In this document: one piece after another, positions 15,829 to 24,697 of the stretch
Layout: each line of letters opens with the position of its first letter
How positions within the stretch are numbered: position 1 is the stretch's first letter
NCBI GenBank assembly: GCA_047610385.1
Contig: JBLGAC010000002.1
Location: forward strand, 62,001 to 126,000
From: JBOCEF01 sp047610385
GTDB lineage: Bacteria > Pseudomonadota > Alphaproteobacteria > Rhodobacterales > Rhodobacteraceae
Direction: 5' to 3'
Length of the DNA: 64,000 nucleotides
Program-made: the position numbers and the translations under genes
Notes under the pieces: model-generated
What the model was told of the DNA's origin: nothing
Database searches by the model: none
The model's input: the letters and a program-made list of their open reading frames with translations, nothing else

Positions 15829-17853
15829 ATGACCCTCATCGACGTCCAAAGCTATGCGTGCGGCAGGTGGGTCGCCCCCTCCGGGCCGCGCCTGATCCGG
15901 TCCGCCATTGACGGGTCGCCGGTCGCCCAGGCGGGGACTGGCGCGCTCGACTTTGCCGCCATGGCCCGATTTGCGCGGGACGTGGGGTGTGGGTCGCTGT
16001 GCGAAACAGGATTTCACGAAAGGGCCCGCATGCTCAAGGCCCTTGCGCAGTATTTGACGGACCGCAAGGACGCGCTGCACGCCTTATCCTTGCTGACCGG
16101 GGCCACCCCGGCCGACGGTGCGGTGGACATCGAAGGCGGGATCGCCACGCTGTTTGTCTATGCTGGCAAGGGGCGGCGCGACCTGCCCGACGCCAAAGTG
16201 TATCTGGATGGCGCGGCGGAATCCCTGTCGCGGTCCGGCGCCTTTCAGGGCCGCCACATCGCGGTGCCGCGCAAGGGCGTGGCGGTGCATATCAACGCCT
16301 TTAACTTTCCGGTCTGGGGGATGCTTGAAAAACTGGCCCCCACCCTGCTGGCCGGAGTTCCCGCGATCATCAAACCGGCCACCGACACCTGCCATGTGAC
16401 CGAGGCGTGCTTTCGCATGATCGTGGACAGCGCCATCCTGCCCGACGGCGCCGTGCAGCTGGTTGCGGGCGGCGCGGGGGACCTGCTGGACCATCTGGGG
16501 GCGCAGGATATCGTGGCCTTCACCGGGTCTGCGGCCACTGGTGCCAGGCTGCGCGCCCACCCCGCGCTGATCGCCAACGCCACCCGCTTTACCGCCGAAC
16601 AAGACAGCCTGAACGCCGCCATTCTTGGCCCTGATGCGCGCCCCGGCACGCCCGAATTCGACATGTTCGTGCGCGAAGCCCACCGTGAGATCACCGTCAA
16701 AGCAGGCCAGAAATGCACCGCCATGCGCCGCCTGATCGTGCCCGCCGCGCTGATGGATGATGTGGCTGAGGCGCTTGCCGCCCGCCTGACCGCCGCCGTG
16801 GTTGGCGATCCGCGCACGGATGGCGTGCGCATGGGGCCGCTGGCCTCAGCGGCGCAAAAGGCGGACGTGACTGCGGCGACCGCGCGCCTGAGGGCGGAGA
16901 CAACCACAATTCGCGCCGGATGGGACGGGATCGACCTGCGCGGCGACGCCGCGGCAGGCGCGTATTTCCCCCCCACCCTGCTGCGCTGCGACGATCCTGA
17001 CGGCGCGCGCGCGGTGCACGACACTGAGGCATTCGGCCCCGTGGCCACATTGATGCCCGCGCGCGACGCGGCCCATGCGGCGACGCTGGCCAATCGCGGC
17101 GGTGGGTCGCTGGTGGCGTCGGTGTTCACCAATGATCCTGATTTCGCGCGCCGCGTGACGCTGGAAAGCGCCGCCTGGCATGGCCGCATCTACATCGCCG
17201 ACCGTGATGCGGGGCGTGATGCCACCGGCCACGGCGCCCCCCTGCCGCACATGGTCCATGGCGGCCCCGGTCGCGCGGGCGGGGGCGAAGAACTGGGCGG
17301 CATCCGCGCCGTCATGCATTACATGCAGCGCACCGCCGTGCAGGGCAGCCCGCGGATGCTGGCCGCGATTGGGGGCGAATGGCTGCAAGGCGCGCCCACC
17401 GTCCAGGGCCCCGACCACCCGTTCCGCCGCCGCTTTCACGATCTGGCCATCGGCGAGACGCTTACAACCGCATCGCGTGAGGTGACGCTTGACGACATCG
17501 CGCATTTCGCCGCCTTCACCGGCGACAATTTCTACGCCCACATGGACGAAGAGGCCGCCAAGGCCAACCCGTTCTTCCCCGGCCGCGTCGCCCACGGATA
17601 TCTGCTGCTGAGCTTCGCCGCCGGCCTGTTCGTGGACCCTGATCCGGGGCCGGTGCTGGCAAATACCGGGCTGGATGCGCTCAGGTTCCTCAAGCCCGTC
17701 AGCCCGGGGGCGATGATCCATGTCACCCTGACGGTCAAGGCCAAGACCCGCCGCAATGACGACTATGGAGAGGTGCGCTGGGCGGTCCAGATCATCGACC
17801 AAGACGGCGATCCGACGGCGGTTTATGAGCTGCTGACCATGAACGCGTTCTAG
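15829..17853 (+). CDS. paaZ: Bifunctional oxepin-CoA hydrolase / semialdehyde dehydrogenase PaaZ
   Basis: Ring-opening enzyme of phenylacetate degradation: a C-terminal hydratase opens oxepin-CoA and the N-terminal aldehyde dehydrogenase oxidises the resulting semialdehyde. Residues 1 to about 520 are an ALDH domain (NAFNFPVWG, FTGSAATG, catalytic E257 and C296 in AGQKCTAMR). Residues about 535-674 are a MaoC-like domain with GDNFYAHMDEEAAK. Length 674 compares with about 680 in E. coli. The ATG at 15829 was chosen because similarity begins at MTLIDVQSYACGRW; the upstream frame crosses the operator. It is transcribed divergently from the other paa genes. The paaABCDE oxygenase genes are not in this window. 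Confidence 0.95.
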   Translation: MTLIDVQSYACGRWVAPSGPRLIRSAIDGSPVAQAGTGALDFAAMARFARDVGCGSLCETGFHERARMLKALAQYLTDRKDALHALSLLTGATPADGAVDIEGGIATLFVYAGKGRRDLPDAKVYLDGAAESLSRSGAFQGRHIAVPRKGVAVHINAFNFPVWGMLEKLAPTLLAGVPAIIKPATDTCHVTEACFRMIVDSAILPDGAVQLVAGGAGDLLDHLGAQDIVAFTGSAATGARLRAHPALIANATRFTAEQDSLNAAILGPDARPGTPEFDMFVREAHREITVKAGQKCTAMRRLIVPAALMDDVAEALAARLTAAVVGDPRTDGVRMGPLASAAQKADVTAATARLRAETTTIRAGWDGIDLRGDAAAGAYFPPTLLRCDDPDGARAVHDTEAFGPVATLMPARDAAHAATLANRGGGSLVASVFTNDPDFARRVTLESAAWHGRIYIADRDAGRDATGHGAPLPHMVHGGPGRAGGGEELGGIRAVMHYMQRTAVQGSPRMLAAIGGEWLQGAPTVQGPDHPFRRRFHDLAIGETLTTASREVTLDDIAHFAAFTGDNFYAHMDEEAAKANPFFPGRVAHGYLLLSFAAGLFVDPDPGPVLANTGLDALRFLKPVSPGAMIHVTLTVKAKTRRNDDYGEVRWAVQIIDQDGDPTAVYELLTMNAF

Positions 17854-17896
17854 GCGGCGTGTGGCCTCGGGGGGCGTGCCGCGAAATGCGGCCTCG

Positions 17897-17941
17897 GGGG
17901 GCATCGGGCCCCCTCTCGGCCGGGCCCGGAAAGGTCCGGGC
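17897..17941. repeat. Tandem GC hairpins after paaZ
   Basis: Two hairpins lie between the convergent paaZ and the glycosyltransferase-like gene: GGGGGC/GCCCCC around ATCGG, and GCCCGGA/TCCGGGC a few bases later. They probably serve as a bidirectional end of transcription without T tracts. Confidence 0.45.
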
Positions 17942-17958
17942 CGCGCCCCTCCCCCGCG

Positions 17959-18561
17959 TCAGCGCAGATCGTCGGCGGTGTCCACGTCGCGCATCGTGTC
18001 GACACGCGCGATCCGGAGGGGCGCGGCGGAGGCTTCGGCATCCGCCAGCGCATCGGCGGTGGACCAGCGGCAGTCTTTGAACAGCGCGCGCGGCGCGGCC
18101 CGGCCGGATCGTGCCAACCCCACCAGCCAGAACCCGCCATCATCCGCGGGGCCGAACACCGCCTCAGACCGGCCCAGCGCCTTGAAGGCGCGCGCGACAT
18201 GGGCCGGGGTCACCCCCGGAATGTCGCCGCCGATCAGCACCACCGGGCCGGGCGGGACGCCTTGCAGCGCGCGGGCCATGCGGGCACCGAGATCGCCACG
18301 CCCCTGCGCCATGCGCCGCGGGCCGCATGGCCAGACGCGGCTTGCCAGCCCATCGCGGTCGGGGGACACGAGCACGATCACCTCCCACCGCGGATCGCGC
18401 GACAGGCGCCGGATCAGCCCTGTCGCTTGGCGCCGGAACCAATGCGCGGCGGCCACGGCGCCGATGCCGCGCGCAAGGCGAGTTTTGACGCGGCCTGGGC
18501 GCGGCTCCTTCACCATGATTAGAACGCGGGGATGGCACGGTCCGGCGCAACCGGGCGCCAT
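17959..18561 (-). CDS. TIGR04282-family glycosyltransferase-like protein (DUF2064)
   Basis: A 200-residue nucleotide-transferase-fold protein. The hallmark of the family, VLIMVKEPRPGRVKTRLARG, lies near the N-terminus, followed by a VLIGGDIPGVTP segment with the metal-binding acidic residues and an ADDGGFWLVGL motif. The family (rSAM/selenodomain-associated transferase 1) is often next to TIGR04283 glycosyltransferases, exactly as here; substrates are unknown. The start is uncertain: ATG 18561 keeps the first beta strand, while upstream codons run through two hairpins. It is the last gene of the pyrC-MFS-TIGR04283-TIGR04282 operon. Confidence 0.82.
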   Translation of the reverse strand: MAPGCAGPCHPRVLIMVKEPRPGRVKTRLARGIGAVAAAHWFRRQATGLIRRLSRDPRWEVIVLVSPDRDGLASRVWPCGPRRMAQGRGDLGARMARALQGVPPGPVVLIGGDIPGVTPAHVARAFKALGRSEAVFGPADDGGFWLVGLARSGRAAPRALFKDCRWSTADALADAEASAAPLRIARVDTMRDVDTADDLR

Positions 18562-18610
18562 GGTCCGGGCTTGCCGGACCGCCACGCGTGAGCGGGGGGC
18601 TTGCCCCCCC
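18562..18610. repeat. Two hairpins before the TIGR04282 gene
   Basis: GGTCCGG/CCGGACC around GCTTG (18562-18580) and GGGGGG/CCCCCC around CTTG (18594-18609) occupy the 67-bp gap between the TIGR04283 and TIGR04282 genes. The first covers the ribosome-binding region of the TIGR04282 gene and could lower its translation. Confidence 0.5.
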
Positions 18611-18628
18611 CGAGCGCGGGGCACATTG

Positions 18629-19315
18629 TCAGCGGCGCTCATACCGTTTAACCAGTTTTTCGGGCGCCACGCCCATGCGCCACAGCACCAGCGTTGACAG
18701 GTTGCGCGCGCCGCGTTTCAGCCACCCGTCCCGGCGATACCGCGCCGCGCTGGTCACCGCTTCGGCGGCCAGCGGGCGCAGATGGCCGCGCAGCGCGCGC
18801 GCCAAGGCGACGTCCTCCATCAACGGGATCTGCGGATGCCCGCCGACTTTGCGGTAGAGCTGCGCGGGCACCAACAGCGCCTGGTCGCCATAGGGCAGGC
18901 CAAGCACTGAGGACCGGAAATTCGCCCAGCACGCCACCGCCCGCGCCGGGGCGGTGTCTTCGTCAAAGCGCAGGCGGAACCAGCCGGCATGGTCGGGGGC
19001 GGTGGCCATGTGGCGCTGCACGGCCTCCACCCAGCCATGGCGCAGCACGGTGTCGGCGTGCACGAACAGCAGCCACGATCCCTTGGCGGCCTCAGCCCCG
19101 CGGGCCATCTGCTGGCCGCGCCCGCGGGTGCCGCGGATCAGGCGGGCGCCGACGGCATCTGCCACGTCCTCGATCATGTCTGAAGACCCGCCATCGGTCA
19201 GGATCACTTCGCGCAGCAATCCAGCGTTCAGCGCGTCGGCCACGGCACCAAGGCACGGGCCGATCCGGTCCGCCGCGTTCAGCGTCGGAATGATGACTGA
19301 GATCGGGGCGCTCAT
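18629..19315 (-). CDS. TIGR04283-family glycosyltransferase (GT2)
   Basis: A 228-residue family 2 glycosyltransferase. The start SVIIPTLNAADRIGPCL and the EVILTDGGSSD motif give the nucleotide-sugar site; FVHADTVL contains the metal-binding DxD-like Asp. The C-terminal half (GDQALLVPAQLYRKVGG, IPLMEDVALARAL) matches rSAM/selenodomain-associated transferase 2 (TIGR04283). The ATG at 19315 overlaps the stop of the MFS gene by 4 bp, so it is coupled to it. The acceptor is unknown; a lipid or small-molecule carrier is usual for the family. Confidence 0.88.
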   Translation of the reverse strand: MSAPISVIIPTLNAADRIGPCLGAVADALNAGLLREVILTDGGSSDMIEDVADAVGARLIRGTRGRGQQMARGAEAAKGSWLLFVHADTVLRHGWVEAVQRHMATAPDHAGWFRLRFDEDTAPARAVACWANFRSSVLGLPYGDQALLVPAQLYRKVGGHPQIPLMEDVALARALRGHLRPLAAEAVTSAARYRRDGWLKRGARNLSTLVLWRMGVAPEKLVKRYERR

Positions 19316-20580
19316 GCCACTTTGCTCAGGATGCGCACCGACAGATAGCCCGCCGCCCCCGCCAGCCCGAATGTTAGGTAAAGCGGCACAACCGTCCCGT
19401 CGAACGCTGCGCCCGACAGCCAGGCCACCAGCACCCCGGCCCCGGACCCGAAAGCCGCGACCACGGAGCTTGCCGCCCCCGCTCTTGCGCCCATAGGCTC
19501 CAACGCCAGTGCCATGAGATTGCCGTAGAGCACCCCGAACGCGCAGACCGGCACACCGATCCAGAGCAGATGCAGCCACAATGGTGGCACCCCGGCAAAG
19601 ACGCCCGCGAACACCGCCGATCCGGTCAGCCCCGCGATCGCGCAGACCAGCAGCGCGGCCTGCGACATGGTCCGCGCTCCGATCCGCCGCACCAACCGGG
19701 CGTTGAGGATCGCAGCCGCGCCATTGGCCAGCGCCAGCGCGCCAAAGGCCAGTGGCAGCAGGGCACCGAGGCGGTAGACCTCTCCGAACACCTGCTGCGA
19801 GGTGACAAGATAACCGATGAACGCGCCAAACATGAACGACGCGGCCAACGCATAGCCCATGCAGACCCGGTTGGAGACGACGGTGCCGAAGGTCTGAACC
19901 ACATGGCGAAAGGACAGGGGGCGGCGATGCTCAGGCCGCAGGGTTTCGGGTTGTACCGTGAAGAACCAGATCGCCGTGATGATCGCCTGCGCCAGCAGCA
20001 CCGCGAACAGCCAGCGCCAGTCGAGCACCGATATCACCGCCTGCCCGATCGCCGGGGCCAGCAGGATGATCATGATGAACACCGCTGAGGACAGCGACAC
20101 CACGCGCGCCATCTCATTGCCGGAGAACCGATCGCGATTGACCGACAGCGTGATCACCCGAAGCCCCCCTGACCCCAGCCCCTGCAGCACCCGCCCCATC
20201 AACAGCAGCGTGAAGCTGGTGGAGAAAAGCGCGATCAGCGTGCCGACGATATAGGTGGCGATGTTGATCGCCGCCGCCTTGCGCCGCCCGTACCTGTCGG
20301 CGATCGGCCCGATCAGAAGCTGGCTGACCGCCACGCCCACGAACAGCGCCAGCAGCAGCCATTGCCGCTGGTTCGGGTTCTCAAGGGCGAATTCATCGGA
20401 AATCGCGCCAAGCGCCGGGATCACGATGTCGGTTGAGAACGCGTTGATCGCACCCAGCGCCGCCATCAGCGCGATGAAGCCAAAGCTGGCCTTTTCGCCG
20501 TCGCGTCCGGGATTGGGCGCGGGTGCCAGCTGCGCAGTCGGGCTGCGCCCGACGCGCACTGGCTCCGGCGTCTCGGTCAC
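19312..20580 (-). CDS. MFS transporter, Bcr/CflA-like multidrug efflux type
   Basis: A 422-residue major facilitator with about 12 membrane spans. The first half contains FSTDIVIPALGAISDEF and the motif GPIADRYGRRKA between spans 2 and 3, which is typical of the Bcr/CflA drug:proton antiporter group, and RVLQGLGSGGLRV resembles the motif C region. The start is the GTG at 20580, which overlaps the pyrC stop codon by 4 bp (GTGA); the longer frame running into pyrC is an artefact. Substrate unknown. Its coupling to a dihydroorotase and two glycosyltransferase-like genes is unusual. Confidence 0.88.
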   Translation of the reverse strand: MTETPEPVRVGRSPTAQLAPAPNPGRDGEKASFGFIALMAALGAINAFSTDIVIPALGAISDEFALENPNQRQWLLLALFVGVAVSQLLIGPIADRYGRRKAAAINIATYIVGTLIALFSTSFTLLLMGRVLQGLGSGGLRVITLSVNRDRFSGNEMARVVSLSSAVFIMIILLAPAIGQAVISVLDWRWLFAVLLAQAIITAIWFFTVQPETLRPEHRRPLSFRHVVQTFGTVVSNRVCMGYALAASFMFGAFIGYLVTSQQVFGEVYRLGALLPLAFGALALANGAAAILNARLVRRIGARTMSQAALLVCAIAGLTGSAVFAGVFAGVPPLWLHLLWIGVPVCAFGVLYGNLMALALEPMGARAGAASSVVAAFGSGAGVLVAWLSGAAFDGTVVPLYLTFGLAGAAGYLSVRILSKVA

Positions 20581-21911
20581 CCGCACCAGCCTTCTGCGAA
20601 CCGCACCGGGGCACCGCGCGACGGGCCGGTCAGCTCGTCCTCCCACATCACGCGGTTGCCACGGATGATGGTGCCTTTGGGCCAGCCGGTGACGTCCATG
20701 CCGTCATAGGGCGTCCAGCCGCATTTTGACGCGATCCAGTCATTGCGGATGGTGCGCTTGGCCTTCAGGTCGACCACGGTGAAATCGGCGTCATAGCCGA
20801 CCGCGATGCGGCCTTTTCCGGCGATGCCGAAAATGCGCTGGGGGCCGTGGGCGGTCAGGTCCACGAACCGCTCAAGGCTCAGGCGGCCCTGCGCGACGTG
20901 GTCCAGCATCACCGGCACCAGCGTCTGGACGCCGGGCATGCCGGACGGGGATGCCGGGTAAGGCTTGGCCTTTTCGTCCAACGCATGGGGCGCATGGTCG
21001 GAGCCGAGCACGTCGATGACGCCCTGACGCAGGCCTTCGAAAATCTCATCCCGGTGCTTGGCGCCGCGCACTGGCGGGTTCATCTGCACAAGGGTGCCGA
21101 GCCTCGCATACGCCTCGTCTCCGTCCAGGGTCAGGTGGTGGGGGGTGGCCTCACAGGTCACCAGATCCTTGTGCCGTGCCAGAATCGGGATTTCTTCGCG
21201 GGTGGAGATATGGAGGATGTGGATCCGGCGACGCGCCTCACGCGCCAGGCGGATCAGACGTTCGGTGCACAGAACCGCAGCAGTTTCATCGCGCCAGACG
21301 GGGTGGGAGGACGCATCCCCGGTGATCCGCTGGTCCATGCGGGCGATCAGGCGGTCTTCTTCCTCAGAATGCACGGCGACGCGGCGGCGGCCATTGGCCA
21401 GCACCGCGGCGACGCCTGCATCGTCTGAGACCAGAAGATCACCGGTTGACGACCCCATGAACATCTTGATGCCAGCGCAGCCTTCAAGCCGCTCCGCCTC
21501 CTCCAGCGTGCCGACATTGTCGACGGTTGCGCCGAACCAGAACGCGAAATCGGAGTGCATCCGATCCCGTCCGCGGGCGACCTTGTCGGCCAGCTTGTCA
21601 AATTCAGTGGTCAGGGGGTTGGTGTTGGGCATCTCGAACACCGTGGTCACACCGCCCATGACGGCAGCGCGGGACCCGGTTTCAAGATCCTCTTTATGCT
21701 CGTTGCCCGGTTCGCGGAAATGCACTTGGCTGTCGATCACGCCGGGCAGAATGTGCAGGCCGGTGCAGTCAATGATCTGCGCGGCATCCGCATGGCCCAG
21801 ATCGCCGATCCGGGCGATGCGCCCGCCGGTGACGCCGATGTCGGCGCGCCCGATCCCGTCCTGATTGACCACAGTGCCGTGTCGCAGGATCAGATCGAAG
21901 GTCAGGGTCAT
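20577..21911 (-). CDS. pyrC: Dihydroorotase (class I)
   Basis: Zinc amidohydrolase that cyclises carbamoyl aspartate to dihydroorotate in pyrimidine synthesis. At 444 residues it has the metal motif DSQVHFREPG (HxH), the carbamylated-Lys segment IKMFMGSSTGDLLV, the ligand histidines in HILHIST and CEATPHHLTLD, and the catalytic Asp in VLGSDHAPH. The length and sequence fit the class I (PyrC/AllB-like) type, so an allantoinase-like role cannot be fully excluded. The ATG at 21911 was chosen; the upstream extension has no similarity. It is the first gene of a four-gene operon. Confidence 0.92.
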   Translation of the reverse strand: MTLTFDLILRHGTVVNQDGIGRADIGVTGGRIARIGDLGHADAAQIIDCTGLHILPGVIDSQVHFREPGNEHKEDLETGSRAAVMGGVTTVFEMPNTNPLTTEFDKLADKVARGRDRMHSDFAFWFGATVDNVGTLEEAERLEGCAGIKMFMGSSTGDLLVSDDAGVAAVLANGRRRVAVHSEEEDRLIARMDQRITGDASSHPVWRDETAAVLCTERLIRLAREARRRIHILHISTREEIPILARHKDLVTCEATPHHLTLDGDEAYARLGTLVQMNPPVRGAKHRDEIFEGLRQGVIDVLGSDHAPHALDEKAKPYPASPSGMPGVQTLVPVMLDHVAQGRLSLERFVDLTAHGPQRIFGIAGKGRIAVGYDADFTVVDLKAKRTIRNDWIASKCGWTPYDGMDVTGWPKGTIIRGNRVMWEDELTGPSRGAPVRFAEGWCG

Positions 21912-22032
21912 GGCGGGATCCTCATCGTTTTTATGCGTTGCAGCCGCGTTCTGGCGTATTAGCAGAGGCGACAATCGCGTGCGACGCCTATATCCCCATC
22001 AAGAACCGCATGCACCATAAGGGAGCGATCGT

Positions 22033-22845
22033 ATGGCGACGGCACGCAGCGCTGAAGAACGGGCGGTGATCCGGGTGGCGGGCGACGGGGCGCGCGACTT
22101 TCTGCATGATCTGGTAACCACGGATGTCGTGGGGCTGGCGGCGGGCGCGGCGCGGTATGGCGCGCTGTTGACCCCGCAGGGCAAATATCTGGCCGACTTC
22201 GTGATGATCGGAGAACCGGACGCGGTGCTGATCGATGTCGATGCGTCGCAGGCTGCAGGGCTGACGCAGCGGCTGATCATGTATCGGCTGCGCCGTAAGA
22301 TCGCGATCGGGGATGCGGGCCTGTCCGTGGTGCAAATCTGGGGCGACGGCGCGGCTGAGGCCGCCGCTGCCACGGGCGGCGCTGCGGTTCGCGATCCGCG
22401 CGGTGCGGCCTTTGGCTGGCGCGTCTATGCCGCTGACACGGGTGCAGCCCTAGTCGCGACCGGAGCGGACGTGGCAGATCGCGCCGCCTGGGACGCCCTG
22501 CGCGTTGCCGAGGCTTTGCCTGAACCGGGGACGGAGCTGGGCGCGGAGTCCTATGTCCTCGAATTCGGGTTCGAACGTCTGGGCGGCGTTGATTTTCGCA
22601 AGGGCTGCTATGTGGGGCAGGAAATCGTCGCCCGCATGAAGCACAAGACTGAGCTGCGCAAAGGCATGGCCCGCGTCGCCATCGACGGAGATGCTGGGCC
22701 GGGGGCGCAGATCATCAACGCTGATGGCAAGCCCGTCGGGGTGCTGGGCACGGTGGCCGGGGGTGAGGGGCTCGCGCATCTCAGGTTTGATCGGGCCGAT
22801 GGGGAGCTGCGCGCCGGGGACGCCGTTCTGCGCCGCATCGGCTAA
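22033..22845 (+). CDS. ygfZ: YgfZ/GcvT-like tRNA-modifying, iron-sulfur repair protein
   Basis: A 270-residue folate-binding protein of the YgfZ (IbaG/Iba57-like) family, which helps maintain [4Fe-4S] clusters, including those of MiaB-type enzymes, using tetrahydrofolate. The family signature KGCYVGQE lies at about residues 197-204 and the N-terminal AGDGARDFLHDLVTTDV segment matches the GcvT-like fold. It begins with ATG after AAGGGAG, and is transcribed divergently from pyrC across a 121-bp gap. The convergent neighbour is an SDR gene. Confidence 0.92.
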   Translation: MATARSAEERAVIRVAGDGARDFLHDLVTTDVVGLAAGAARYGALLTPQGKYLADFVMIGEPDAVLIDVDASQAAGLTQRLIMYRLRRKIAIGDAGLSVVQIWGDGAAEAAAATGGAAVRDPRGAAFGWRVYAADTGAALVATGADVADRAAWDALRVAEALPEPGTELGAESYVLEFGFERLGGVDFRKGCYVGQEIVARMKHKTELRKGMARVAIDGDAGPGAQIINADGKPVGVLGTVAGGEGLAHLRFDRADGELRAGDAVLRRIG

Positions 22846-22933
22846 GGCGCGCCCGCGCCCCGATCCTTCCGTCGCTCCCCACCCGCCCACCCTCGCGCCG
22901 AAAGGACCGGGACACGGGCGCGCAGGGGCATAG

Positions 22934-22960
22934 CCATCCCCCGGCGGCGACGGGGGTGGG
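22934..22960. terminator. Imperfect GC hairpin between convergent ygfZ and SDR genes
   Basis: CCATCCCCCG and CGGGGGTGGG pair in 8 of 10 positions around a GCGGCGA loop, in a 181-bp gap between convergent genes. It has no T tract, so its activity as a terminator is uncertain. Confidence 0.35.
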
Positions 22961-23026
22961 CCGCGGTGGCACTGCCGCCCTCGCCGACATCTGCCGGGGC
23001 GGGAGACGGCGTCGGGGGATGGCGGG

Positions 23027-23893
23027 TCAGGCGTCCGTGGCGAGAAGGGCGGCGAGCCCTTCGCGATAGCTTGGATATGCCAGCGCCACGCCCAATTCAT
23101 CGTGCAGCAGGCGGTTCGATGTCCGTTTGCATTCGGCGTAAAAGCTGCGGGCCATGGGGGTCATGTCGGCATCGTCGAACGCGATGGCGGGCGGGACCGG
23201 CAGGTTCAGCAGGCGGGCCGCCTCAGCGATCACGTCTTCGGGTGGGGCGGGCAGGTCGTCGCAGACATTATACACAGCGCCGGGGCGGGGGCGGGCGATC
23301 GATGCCTCCAGCACCGATGCGATGTCGTCGACGTGGATGCGGCCGAACACTTGGCCAAGCTTGACGATGCGCCGGGCTTTGCCGTCCCTGACCTTCTGGA
23401 ACGGGCCGCGGCCGGGGCCGTAGATGCCCGCGAGGCGAAAGATGTGCACCGGCAGCCCGCTGCGCTCCATCAGATCGCGCCACGCATGTTCTGCATCCAC
23501 ACGGGCATGACCGCGCGCGGAGGAGGGCGCGAGATCGGCGCTTTCATCCACCCAATCCCCGCCACGATTGCCATAAACTGCCGTCGTGGACAGATACCCC
23601 GCCCAGGCGATGCCTGCGCCGCGCGCGGCCAGCGCATCGCTCATCATCGCCAGCACCGGATCCGTCCCGCCGCGTCCCGGCGCTGCTGAGGCCAGAACAT
23701 GGGTCGCATCGCGCGCCAATGCGGTGGGATCGGTGGGGGGCCAGATCACCGCCTCGGCGCCCTCGGCCCGGATCGCTTCGGCGGTTTCCTCGCTGCGTGT
23801 GGTTCCGATCACCCGCCAGCCTTGTGCGGTCAGCCGCCTGCCAAATGCGCGTGCGGTGTATCCATGCCCAAGGCTCAGCAGCGTGCCGGTCAT
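23027..23893 (-). CDS. SDR-family NAD(P)-dependent epimerase/dehydratase-like protein (YeeZ type)
   Basis: A 288-residue extended SDR protein. The nucleotide-binding loop reads LLSLGHGYTARAFGRRL, an atypical GxGxxA form found in YeeZ-like proteins. The SDR active site appears as YLSTTAVYGNRGG (the T and Y of the STAVYG motif), followed by LAGIYGPGRGPF and the GRIHVDDIASVL element that is conserved in sugar epimerases. Substrate unknown. The gene is monocistronic and convergent to ygfZ. Confidence 0.85.
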   Translation of the reverse strand: MTGTLLSLGHGYTARAFGRRLTAQGWRVIGTTRSEETAEAIRAEGAEAVIWPPTDPTALARDATHVLASAAPGRGGTDPVLAMMSDALAARGAGIAWAGYLSTTAVYGNRGGDWVDESADLAPSSARGHARVDAEHAWRDLMERSGLPVHIFRLAGIYGPGRGPFQKVRDGKARRIVKLGQVFGRIHVDDIASVLEASIARPRPGAVYNVCDDLPAPPEDVIAEAARLLNLPVPPAIAFDDADMTPMARSFYAECKRTSNRLLHDELGVALAYPSYREGLAALLATDA

Positions 23894-23959
23894 TGTTCGC
23901 GTCCCTTCATCTCGATACCGTCACCTTGACACATAGGGCCCGAGCAGGAGCGCGTCGCC

Positions 23960-24697
23960 TTGAAAATCATGTTTTGCTTGATGGCCACACTCATCGCGGC
24001 CCCTGCCGCAGCCGCAGCGCCGGTGCGCAGCTATGCCGCTTGCCTCGACGCGGTGGACCGCACCCCTGAGGCGGGGCGTGAGGCGGCGGCCGAATGGGCG
24101 CGGTTCGGGGGCGGTCTGCCCGCGCGCATCTGCGAGGCGCTGGCTTTGTCTGCGCTGGGCGCCCATTCCGCCGCGGCGCAGGTGCTGGACCGCACCGCTG
24201 CCACCGCCCCCGGCGCGCGGCCCGAAGACCGGGCTGAGATGCTGGCGTTGGCCGCGCAGTTCTGGCGCACCGCGCGCCGGGGGGCTGAGGCTGAGGCGTC
24301 GGCCAATGCTGCCCTGTCTCTGGTTCCGGGGCATGGCGGGGCGCTCAGGGTGCGCGGGCTTGCGCGGCTGGATGCGCAAAGCTTTGGCGCGGCGGCGGCG
24401 GATCTGACCGCCGCGGCGCGCAGCTTTCTGGGCGATGCAGGCCTGTGGACCGCGCGGGCGGCGGCACGCGCAGGCATGTTCGACCATCGCGGCGCCTTGC
24501 AGGACGCGGGCCGCGCGCTGGCGTTGACCCCGGATTTGGCCGAGGCGCTGCTGCAAAAAGGGCTGGCGGAGGTCGCGCTTGGCGACAAGCCTGCCGCGCG
24601 CGAGTCCCTGCTGGCCGCCATCGACGCGGACGCGCCGGGCGGCGACGTGGCCGCCCGTGCGCGCAGCGCGATCCAGACCATGGCGCTGGGCGGTTAA
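23960..24697 (+). CDS. Exported TPR-like protein of unknown function
   Basis: A 245-residue product with a signal peptide (MFCLMATLIAAPAAAAAP) followed by Ala-rich helical repeats with TPR character (AEASANAALSLVPGHGGALRVRGLARL, then ALQDAGRALALTPDLAEALLQKGLAEVALG). It probably acts as a periplasmic scaffold. The start is taken as TTG 23960 with AGGAG 9 bp upstream; ATG 23969 or 23981 are alternatives that leave the signal peptide intact. The last four bases overlap the 3' end of convergent hslU. No close family name is recognised. Confidence 0.65.
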   Translation: MKIMFCLMATLIAAPAAAAAPVRSYAACLDAVDRTPEAGREAAAEWARFGGGLPARICEALALSALGAHSAAAQVLDRTAATAPGARPEDRAEMLALAAQFWRTARRGAEAEASANAALSLVPGHGGALRVRGLARLDAQSFGAAAADLTAAARSFLGDAGLWTARAAARAGMFDHRGALQDAGRALALTPDLAEALLQKGLAEVALGDKPAARESLLAAIDADAPGGDVAARARSAIQTMALGG

